This document shows, one piece after another, positions 50,001 through 62,000 of a stretch of 64,000 nt of DNA. The notes below the pieces were generated by a model. It ran no database searches. It was not told where the DNA came from and worked only from the letters and a program-made list of their open reading frames with translations. Position 1 is the first letter of the stretch; each line of letters starts with the position of its first letter. The stretch lies in contig CH002024.1 of NCBI GenBank assembly GCA_000149265.1, positions 361,196-425,195 on the forward strand. The letters are read 5' to 3'. The stretch is from Ciona savignyi (Eukaryota; Chordata; Ascidiacea; Phlebobranchia; Cionidae). The translations under genes were made by a program, and so were the position numbers.

Positions 50001-53000
50001 AAACCGTTTGGACAGTTTTGCTCCGAACCAGCTCATTCAAACTGTGGATCTGAAAAGGATTTATTCAGTATTTCTCTGGATCATAATGTTTCAAATTAGT
50101 TGTATACATGGTAATGTTGTGGGTTTTCACGCGACAGGGCACAGGACAGAATTAGATTACCTCGTGTGGTATATATCGTAACCGATTCCCCATTTATGAC
50201 TGAGGGCATAAGGTATATAATTGTGCATTGTTTTACACACACTTTCACATACATCGACCCTGAGCCTGGTGGGTTAATGCATCGCCTTTCAGCCGAAAGG
50301 TCGCAGTTTTAAAACTGGGCTAGCTGGTCGGTTGTGTCCTTGGGCAAAGCATTTAGCGGACATTATCTGAACTTAAATGAATGATAGGTTCTAGAAAACT
50401 AAAGGAACGTCTTAATCATATACAGAACACCAAAATAGTTCCAGTAACTCGACAGTGGACACTAGGTGAACTGATAATTGCCCATGTGTTAACCCCCTTG
50501 CGTTTCCCATACACAGGAATAAGCATAAATATCCGATCCCATGTTTTAATTCAGCAACACCCTGCATGCATTATGACCACCTACCTTGCTGAGGAAATGT
50601 TCCATGGTTCCCTGCAGTTTATCAACAGCATCACTGGAGAGAGCGAGATCAATGAAGTTGATGCTTTCCACTCCTTCCGATGAACAGGTGCTCGCCGTCC
50701 CACTGATCAGCGACACACGGTCTCGACCTACGGATAATGGTTCATCAATGACCACAACGACCATCCACAATGACGACAACGACCACAATGACCACAATGA
50801 CCAACAACGACCACAACGGCCACAATGGCCCACAATGACCACAACGACCACAACGACCACAACGACCACAACGACCATAATAACCATCAAGAATGACCAC
50901 AACGACCACAACGACCACAACGACCACAACGACCACAACGACCACAACGACCATAATAACCATCAAGAATGACCACAACGACCATAATAACCATCAAGAA
51001 TGACCACAACGACCACAACGACCATAACGACCACAACGACCACAATGACCAACAATGACCACAATGACCACAAAGACCACAACGACCACAACGACCATAA
51101 TAACCATCAAGAATGACCACAACAACCACAACGACCACAACGACCACAACGACCACAACGACCACAACGACCAACAACGACCACAACGACCACAACGACC
51201 ACAACGACCACAATGACCACAAAGACCACAACGACCACAACGACCACAACGACCACAACGACCACAACGACCACAACGACACAAAGACCACAATGACCAC
51301 AACGACCACAACGACCACAACGACCACAACGACCACAACAACCACAATGACCAACAACGACCACAACGACCACAACGACCACAACGACCACAACGACCAC
51401 AATGACCACAACAACCACAATGACCACAACGACCACAATGACCACAACGACCACAACGACCACAATGACCAACAACGACCACAATGACCACAACGACCAC
51501 AATGACCACAACGACCACAACGACCACAATGACCAACAACGACCACAATGACCACAACGACCACAATGACCACAACGACCACAATGACCAACAATGACCA
51601 CAATGACCACAAAGACCACAACGACCACAACGACCATAATAACCATCAAGAATGACCACAACGACCACAACGACCACAATGACCACAATGACCACAACGA
51701 CACAAAGACCACAACGACCACAATGACCACAACGACCATAACGACCACAACGACCACAACGACCACAACGACCACAATGACCAACAACGACCACAACGAC
51801 CACAACGACCACAACGACCACAAAGACCACAACGACCACAAAGACCACAAAGACCACAAAGACCACAATGACCACAACGACCACAATGACCACAATGACC
51901 ACAACGACCATAATAACCATCAAGAATGACCACAATGACCACAACGACCACAACGACCACAACGACCACAACGACCACAACGACCACAATGACCACAACG
52001 ACCACAATAACCATCAAGAATGACCACAATGACCATCCAAACTCACCAGAGAATGTGACACGTGATGTCGGACGCTTCGATTGTGACCTCATTTTCACCG
52101 GTGATATTTGTGAGCCACTAGGTGGCGGGCTGCAACAATCACGAGAATGAATGAACATGTTGTAAAATTTGTTGGAAGATTCAGATTTAGAAAGACATGT
52201 AAAAACAAACCAGGGAGAAGATAGGTTCAAAATAGACGGATAGAAAACATTGAAAAACAAGACGATTAAATAACTTGATTGATAAATCGTTTAAAAGTGA
52301 TTAAATCAAATCTCGCTGACAGTTTGTAGGTTATGATTATTGTGCAAGGTATTCAGGAAATATTGTAACCAAGTGGCATGATGGGTTGAATAAAACTATA
52401 ACATTATGTCTGTCTTGTTTAACTCTTTGCAAATCGTTCTGCTGAAGGAAAGTTGACAAACAGCAACATTACAATGATGTAGACCAGCGTTTCTCAAACT
52501 ATGGGTCGCGACCCACCGGTGGGTCGCGAAAGGACTCTTGGTGGGTCGTGAAAAGTTATAGAAAGCTCTGATTAACTATACTGGCTATTTCCTATACAAA
52601 AATCAAGGGGAAATTATCATAATTGTGACATCACACAATCTTGAATCGTGGCGTGATCTTCACCTGACCTCAAGTCATTGAACCTTTCGTCTCTCACACA
52701 TGTTACAACAACTATATATAAAGTTAAGTGGGTCGCCAAAAATTGTGGTAATTAATAGTGGGTCCCAACTCTAAAAAGTTTGAGAACCACTGATGTAGAC
52801 AATGATGAATATTATGTTAAGAAGATGGGATAATATTTTAATTATGTTAAAGGAAAAATGTCTGGCCCGTTGGTCTAACGGTTAAGTGTGTCGCCTTTCA
52901 ATCGAAAGGTTGCAGGTGCGAAACTGGTCGCTAGCTAGTCGGTTGTGTCCTTGGGCAAGGCACTTTACGGACATTGTCTGAACCAAGCGGATTAATGGGT

Positions 53001-56000
53001 TCTACCAAATTGAAGAAACGTGTCTATCTTATACAACCTATTGCAATACCTCCGGTCAACCGACGATGGGCACGAGGCGATCGGAAACACGCTCGTAAGT
53101 TATAACTGTGTGTGTTCGGTTGGATTGCGATGTGGAACGCAAGGGAACTGCGTTCGTATGCTACTCACTGTACTCATTTGTTATGANNNNNNNNNNNNNN
53201 NNNNNNNNNNNNNNNNNNNNNNNNNNNNNNNNNNNNNNNNNNNNNNNNNNNNNNNNNNNNNNNNNNNNNNNNNNNNNNNNNNNNNNNNNNNNNNNNNNNN
53301 NNNNNNNNNNNNNNNNNNNNNNNNNNNNNNNNNNNNNNNNNNNNNNNNNNNNNNNNNNNNNNNNNNNNNNNNNNNNNNNNNNNNNNNNNNNNNNNNNNNN
53401 NNNNNNNNNNNNNNNNNNNNNNNNNNNNNNNNNNNNNNNNNNNNNNNNNNNNNNNNNNNNNNNNNNNNNNNNNNNNNNNNNNNNNNNNNNNNNNNNTTGA
53501 ATAGAAAAGCGCAAGGGGGTTATCACATGGAAAATCGTCAGATCACCGCACGCCCATCGTCGGGTTACCGGAGCTATTGCAGTGTGTTGTATATGAATGT
53601 GTTGTGTATGAAATTCAATTTAGTAGAACCCATTAATCCACTGAGTTCATGTAATGTACGCTAAGTGTCTTGCCCAAGGACACAACCAAATAGCTAACAA
53701 TTAGTATCAAACCTACAACCCTTTGACTGAAAGACGACGCACTAACCCACCAAGCTATTTGGTCGGACAAATAATTTCCACATCCAAACACACAGCACTC
53801 ACGATAACGATGGCATTGATGTTGAAATCTTTAACTTCCTTTGGTGTTCGTCACTGGGTGATTCATTCGTGATCACGATCGACAGTCGGTTCCCATCCTT
53901 TGTCTCAGAAGCTGGATACATTATAACCAGGAATTAAATTATTTCACTGTTGACTTATATCTGTTAAGGGATTACCCCTTTATCTGGTAATTGGAAAAAA
54001 AGGATAGGACAGTTAACACACAGGCAATTGTTGAATCACCTCGTGTCCACTGTCGGGTTACCGGAGCTATTGCAGTGTGTTATGTATGATTTAAACGTTC
54101 CTTCAATTTGGTAGAACCCATTAATCCGCTGGGTTCAGACAATGTCCGTTAAGTGCCTTGCCTAAGTTTTGAATCGGCAACCTTTCGACTGAAAAGTACC
54201 AAACGGTCAGACAAACAATATTTCTCTACTGTGTAAGCTGACTCAGTTGGAGAGTCAAAATTTTGTTGTCGGCTGAATGATCGTTGGATCGAAGCTAGTC
54301 GGTTGCTAGTCGACTTTTTTTTATCAACAGAGATAAAAGATTTTATTCTAGAAATCACTTTGCAGTTAGTGCGGTGATCCCACTCTTGACCAAGTCCTTC
54401 TGCTGGATATAATATAGCACATTATATGTTTCCACCTATGTGGATCCAAACCATTATTTTATCCTTTTGGTAATTTGTATAGAAAAACAACAATAAATAG
54501 GATTTCTATTTGAACTTACGTGACTTGGTGTCATCGCTGGGAGCGGGAAAGTTGAAATACAATTGTTTGTCCGACATAACCATCGACCCTCTGTTGCTAT
54601 GGATGCCTGTGTGTGTGCGTGGTTATCATATGTCCATAGTCGAGTTGCTGGAGCTATTACAGTGTGTGGATGGTTGGTTCATTTATATCCTCGTGGGTGG
54701 GAAGCCAGGCTTTATCCACGGGTATCGTAAGACACTTCATGCTCACAGTCGAGTTGCTGGAGCTATTACAGTGTGTGGATGGTTGGTTCATTTATATCCT
54801 CGTGGGTGGGAAGCCAGGCTTTATTCACGGGTATCGTAAGACACCTCATGCCCACAGTCGAGTTGCTGGAGCTATTTCAGTGTGTGGATGGTTGGTTTAT
54901 TTATATCCTCGTGGGTGGGGAGCTAGGCTTTATCCACTGGTATCGTAAGACACCTCATGCTCACAGTCGAGTTGCTGGAGTTATTACAGTGTGTGGATGG
55001 TTGGTTCATTTATATCCTCGTGGGTGGGGAGCCAGGCTTTATCCACGGGTATCGTAAGACACCCCATGCTCACAGTCGAGTTGCTGGAATTATTACAGTG
55101 TGTGGATGGTTGGTTCATTTAATGTTGATTTAATTTTATCCTATAACTTCAGTTGTTGTTACAGCTGGTACAGCATGTTGACATACACCCCGTGCGCACA
55201 GTCGAACCTGAATCACACTCTGAGTCGTTTCCCGTTTGCGACACTTCTTCAGCTGGTATCCGTGCTCCACCACTCCCTCTTGTGGCTGTATTGTCGACTT
55301 TACTTTTTGGTGACACTGAGAACAAAAGATCAAGTTGGATTATGATGTCATAAACTTAATAATGACTACATACTGGAATTAGGTGGTTGTTCGGGTACAC
55401 AACCCTGTATGACATCACTATCGAGCAGTGAATCACCAAGATCGTCTTTAAAGTTGGTTGGAGTTCTCAGGTCTTCGCTTTTCTGTTGGAGAATGATGAT
55501 ATGTTTATCGTTTTTTCTTATGAATGGGAAAACCAAGGGTCGTTACCCCCAGGCAATCGTCAGATTACCTCGAGCCCACCTTCCGAGTTACCATTGTTAT
55601 CACAGTAGATTGTGTAAGATTAAGACATTACTATAAATTGGTAGAATCCATTAATCCGTTAGGTTTAAGCAATGTCTGTTCAGTGCCTTGCCTATGGAAA
55701 AACTCAATAATTAAACAGCTGGTTTCAATCCAAAAACCTTTCATCTATAAGCCAACCAATCAAACCAATCTAACATATATGCCACTACACCCAACTAGTA
55801 AGCCGTTTGTCGCATTTTGTACAATCATCACCTTTCCGTGGGTGGGGGACGCGTTTGTTTGGAAGATGGTGGGTGGGGTTAAGGGGGTTTTGGGGAGATC
55901 CCCAAAATCAGTGTTGAGTTGATAGCTGTGGTTCATGGGGATGGCTTGGTAGGAGTTTCTTCTCCCGTCATCTCTCGGCTCCGAGTTGAGTATGCTGTGA

Positions 56001-59000
56001 TGTAAGTGGGTTTCACCTCGTGCTCGCTGTCGAGTATACTATAAATAATTAAATAGCTGATTGGATTTTAGTTGTTTTAACGACTGTCGTTTTGGAGTTT
56101 TTTTTATTTTCCCTTTTTGTTATCAAAGGTCCTAAATTGTGTTTTCATTGTGGAAACAAAAATTTATAAACTGAACCTCTCAATGTGAAGCAATTGAACT
56201 AACAACCAAGATATATTGCAACAACTTGTGCTCAACCATCAACGCAGTGCATAATCTCTATACAATTTTTTATAAAAGGCCCTGCTTTGTTTTTTCATCA
56301 TGAAAACAAAGCACACACCAAACTACTTAAACTCACTCAATGATCTGATTCTGCCCCTGCTTCAACTCCACCAGCGCATGGTCCAACCCCACCATAAGTT
56401 GTCGGATCGAATCCATGAGCTCGGTATTCCCCTCCACCCCCCTCAGCACAGCGAGCAACCCGTGCCCCTCTTTCCCCCGGGTTCGGAAGGATGGAGCGGC
56501 CATGCATGTGATCGAGTGCATCGTGTGGACCATGTTCTCTGTGGGTCATGACATTATTATTACATCATCATTTTATGACATCATTAGGTTATGACATCAT
56601 TATTACATCATCATGTTATGACATCATCATATTATGACATCATCATGTTATGACATCATCAGGTTATGACATCATCAGGTTATGACATCATCAGGTTATG
56701 ACATCATCATGTTATAACATCATTATTAAATCATCATGTTATGACATCATCATATTATGACATCATCATGTTATGACATCATCAGGTTATGACATCATCA
56801 GGTTATGATATCATCATGTTATGACATCATGCTTGCAAAATAAACTTACCGAAATTATTTTCTTTGTTATCCGGTCGTTGATCGCTTCCATTCAACCCAC
56901 GGATCTTGTATTTCTCAGAAGTATGGCTCACCTGCGACACGCCCACTATTACTATGTGCAACCTTAGTTGGCAAGCTACCTATGTGGGTTAGTGGGTCGC
57001 CTTTCAGCAGAATGGATGTGGGTTCGAAACTAGTCGCTAGTTGGTTATGCTTTTGAACAAGGCACTTAGTGAAACCTGGCTGAACCTTATAAATTAATGG
57101 GTTCTGCTAAAACCAAAGAAACGTCTTAACCATGCACGACGCACTGGAATACCTCCACTAAACTGATGATTTCCTGTGTGATAATGGTTATTGGTAAAAC
57201 AAGGGGGTCAACACAAGGACAATCATCAGATCACCTCGCGCCCATCGTTGGGTTACCGGAGCTATTGCAGTGCATCGTATATGATTCACATGTTCCTTTA
57301 ATTTATTAGAACCCATTAATCCGCTGGGTTCAGGCAATATCCGTTAAGTGCCTTGCCCAAGAACACAGCTCTTCAGCTGAAAAGCAACACACTAACCAAC
57401 CAACCTAATCAGTCGGACAATTGTCCAAAATGCAAAGAAAAACAAGAGAAAGGGAACAGCGAGCACAACCTGCATGATGTTGAGATGGCAGTTGGTGGGG
57501 CAGAAATCCTTCGCGGTGAGACTGGATGGTCGGTCCCGTGATTCCTTGTACGACGGCCACATGTAGGAGGATAGGTGGCGTTTGTACTGAACATGGGGGG
57601 GTGGGGTTAAATAGGGGTTGGTGGGTTAAATAGGGGTTGGTGGGTTAAATAGGGGTTGGTGGGTTAAATAGGGGTTGGTGGGTTAAACAAAGGTTGGAAA
57701 TGGGTTGTTGGAAAAACTGAAAAAATACATGCAAGGTATTGTGTTTCAACATGAATGCACTTTGGTGTCCGAGAGTGGAGACTAAAGTTAAGATGTAATA
57801 AAGTTATAATGAAGGTAGAATGGTTTAAAAGGTGATTTAACTTATACCTTGCAGTAAAATAAACTTTAATTGTTGCTACCATACATCAACTAACAATTAA
57901 ATCTATTCATCCAACAATTAAATCTATTTAACCAACAATTAAGCATTGTTACCTTCTTATAATTCTCAAGGCGTTCCTGAATGACCTCATATCTTAAAGT
58001 TCGTCGCCGTTTGAATACCTGCGTTACAATTGTCCTTTATTGTAATATTGAGCTATTGTTTACTTCTAATCAGGGATTATCTTAGAAGTATATGCATTTG
58101 TATCATATGTTTGTCTGTGCTATATAGCTCCCGCAACTCGACTGTGGGCATGAGGTGTATTACTGTGCACCTGAGCAAGCCAGTTTACATTGCTCCAACC
58201 CAGTTGTATCTAAGAAAACGTCCAAACTGAAAATCATGTCTGATTATCCATACACTGTAATAACTCCAGCAACTCGACTGTAGGAATAAGGTAAGCCTAG
58301 GATGAAACATGAAGTAAAGATGATCAAAATTAGACAGAGTTTGCAGAGCAAGACAACGAGATGTGAAAATTGTCACCTCGGTCTTGGAATCCACGATGAA
58401 CGATGAAAGTCCCTCAAGTGCCTGAACATCCGATAAAACTCTCTCATCTTCAGCTATCAACACCTCCAGCAACTGTAATGTCAGCTTGTTATAGAAGGTT
58501 GTGTCAGCGGTGGGTTTTATTTTGGTAAAAAAAATAAATACTGAATTTATGCTCGTGGTATGGTAAGGTGGGATGTTCTTGTGTATCCATGAGGGTGGGA
58601 AAAAAGGAAAACCAAGGGGGTTAACACATGGGCAATTGTCAGATCACCTCACGCCCACCGTCGGGTTACCGAAACTATTGCAAAAACTATTGTCCTTTAG
58701 GTGAAGGGAAACACACTAACCCTTCAAGCTAATCAGTCGCACATGGGCAAAGTTAAATATTCCCACATTTCACAGTAAGATTACTCCACAAAGACGGAAA
58801 GACATTTGAAGTTGGTTGTATATGTTGAAGGCATTTATACAGATTCGACAACCCATCAAATAACTTGATTTTAAAAATATCGACTAGGTGACTTGCCCAA
58901 GGTCGCAACCGGCTCACAAAACCTAACGACTTTGCACATCCTTTTTGCTGTTTAATTTGCTACTAGTTACCTATAGTACATATTGACATAAAAATACAAC

Positions 59001-62000
59001 AAACCTGAGATGATAGATCAAATATAGACGGACTTTCGGACATTTTCTCAAGCACATAGTTCCTGACCCCATTCACATTGTCGAAGCCAAATGTGCAAAG
59101 TCGTTCCAAATGGCGATTCGCCACCATCAACTAAACAATCATGTTATTATCATCTAACAATTACCAACTATGACGTCACAATACCTGTAAACAGAAGGTA
59201 TTGTCCTTTGTCACATTTGCTCCACTTTCCTCTGACTCTCTGCAGAATGACAACAAATAGCATGAAAACCACATAGAAATAACATATACCCTTATAGAAA
59301 TAACATATATCTCATAGAAATAATATATACCCTTATAGAAACTATATATATCTCATAGAAATAATACAAACTATAAAAGAAAATGTGCATTAACATAAAC
59401 AACTTAAATGTTTATTAATTGAGATAGAATATAATGAAATATTGAAACGAACTTTTTTTCCTTTTGTCCGATCCCACGATGGTTAATTCCAATCAACATC
59501 GCCAGGTTTTGTCGCTTGAAGCTCCGAGATTTCTTGATTCCACCACCAGAGGGCACATTGAGTGAGGATGAACTTCCCTGTGACTATATACAGCATATTA
59601 TGACATCATAATATTTATTATTATAAATTGTTTTCCCATCAGAAAGCCAAGGTATGAATATTGCTACTCAAAGTAAGCGATAAATAAAGCAATAAATTAT
59701 AAAAATCTACTTAACGTCTCCATACAATTCTTAATTATTATCCCGTGAAACTATATGAACCATATAGTAAATCATATAAACTACTATAGATATAAAAAAA
59801 ACAGAATAAAAATCATATAAACTACTATAGATATAATATAAACAGCATAAAAACAAATAAAGCTCATAGAATTTATATTTTACTTACTTTTCCATCATCA
59901 GATTCGGAAGAAACTTTATCGGAATCATCGTCACTAGATGGCGGTAGTTTGCAACCTTCTCTTATTGTCATGGCAACGTCATCGTGTGGTTCTTGCATCA
60001 CGTTTCGGCCATTTACCTGTGATGTCATAAACACCATTTGTAATTATAATATTGAAGTACTGAATTTAGACAGTACAATTATTTGTGAGTTAGATATATC
60101 ATTTCAACATTACCGATAATTACTTGTTGAATTAATTTTATTATCACCACATTTTGGTTGGTGGTTCTTGATATTTTTATTACAAAAAGTGTTTTTTTTT
60201 ACATTTTTAAAAGATTAAAAACACTTAAAAAAGGTTAAAAAACTAAAAAAGGTTGATAAACACAACCACCCACCTTCATAATTGCATGACCTTTCACCAA
60301 ACCGCAGTTCATTGCCATCCCTCCTTTGTTGACAGCGTGCACGACACATGGGTTCGAACCTCGGATCTGGAAACCCATTCCTTCCTTCGTTACCGGGATC
60401 CCCACAGTTCTGTGGGGGGGTGTTATAATGTATCTTGTGCTCATAATCGAGTTGCTGGTGCTATTACAGTGTGTGGATGGTTGGTTCATTTATATCCTTG
60501 TGGGTTGGAAGCCAGGCTTTATTTGTACATTCTCCCAAGATAATTTTTTACCAATATTGTTTAAAGTATTAGTAGTTGTGCTGGCTTTATCCACGGCACC
60601 TCATGCCCACAGTCTAGTTGCCGGTGTAATTACAGTTTTGTTGACATTTTTCCATGTGCAAAGCAAATTTCCTCCAGAACAACTACTACTAATACTTCCA
60701 ACAACATTGGTTAAAAATTATCTTGGGGAATGTACAGTTTTACATGATGGAGGTTGTAACAATACTTACACGTCATCTTCTGCTTTAACCGTCACGAATA
60801 TCAGCTTGTGCTTGTCAAGATTCCTTTTCATGATTTCATCAAACTGCTCTTGTGATGCGACAGAGGTCATTAAATCATTGTTGATGATAAGAATGACCTG
60901 ACCAGGTTGAAAACCTTGCACTTGTGCTTGGGAGCCGCGGATGATAGCAGTGATTACCACAGCACATTGGGGTTCTATGTATTTTGCTTCAAAGCCAAGT
61001 GGTTGTGCATCACTGACATTCATCTGCATGTATCATATGAGTTAAACATTGGTTTGATTTCCAGGTGAATTAGTCAATTTCGAATCGAAAGGTTAAAATG
61101 AAACTTAAAACTAGCTGGCCAATTGTGTCTTTTAGTAATTTGTGGACATTGCTTAAATCCAGTGGAATAATGGGTTCTACCAAAACTAAAGGAACTTTCC
61201 AATCATATACAACACACAATGATAGCTCCAGTAATCCAATAATTGGTGCACGGTTATTTGACGATTATGTGGGTAAGAACGATCCTTATGCAATCGCGAG
61301 TTAATTTGACAATTTTTCATGTGATAATTTGTGTATTCCCATCTACTGGGATTAAACACAGATATTCCTATATATCCTCTTCATTTATAGGTTTCTTGTG
61401 AGCCTGGGATGGTCAGCTTCAACCATTGTCTGCCCAGATTGTCTGCTGAGTGGCAGCCATCAGCCCAAAGGTTGTGGGATCAAAACTAGCGGCTAACTTG
61501 TTGGTTGTATCCTTGGACAAAACAGTTGCTTTAACCTAATAATTTACCATTAGCAGCAATATCCTGATCCTATTTAAGACAAAAAAGGTCTGACATTGGG
61601 AATGAGGTCATCTGTCGATTGTTGTTGTAATAGCATCCTTGTGTTGTCCCATCCCAAAGGATCGAATATGCTTCTGTTAGCCAAACTTACCAGTAACAGG
61701 GTTTTGGTCTTGTAACTTTCAAGGAATTTAAATTCATGTTTAGTGGAAGATTTCTTGACCAAATCTCGAAGTTTATTTGTTTCTGTTAAGTCATCATCCG
61801 GGAAGAATTTGAATAATGTCGAGTCATCACTGAAGTCCAATCTGTCCAGAGCTGAATAACAATATATGATTATGACAACACACCAAACATGTTATGACAT
61901 CACAACCAATACATTATGACAACACTCTCACCCTATTATGACATCACAGCCATCATATTATGACATCATATCCAAAATATTATGGCATAACATTCCTCCA

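Noticed and set aside
50546-52260. Long ORFs on both strands (up to 337 codons) in the 9-bp repeat
   Set aside because: A repeat whose period is a multiple of three and which lacks stops is open in several frames. The translations are simple WSLWSL, VVVV or HNDHND runs, and the true P-Rex exons 21 and 22 lie outside the array.
53020-53664. 214-codon ORF at the second gap
   Set aside because: Most of it is Ns; the rest is SINE sequence.
54635-55125. Regular direct repeats resembling a CRISPR array
   Set aside because: Units of ~109 bp are contiguous without unique spacers, in a eukaryotic intron.
54510-55345. Repetitive ORFs ([13 protein letters not shown] type) as a secreted repeat protein
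   Set aside because: They are translations of the ~109-bp intronic array in shifting frames, antisense to a validated gene, with no start, splice or codon evidence.
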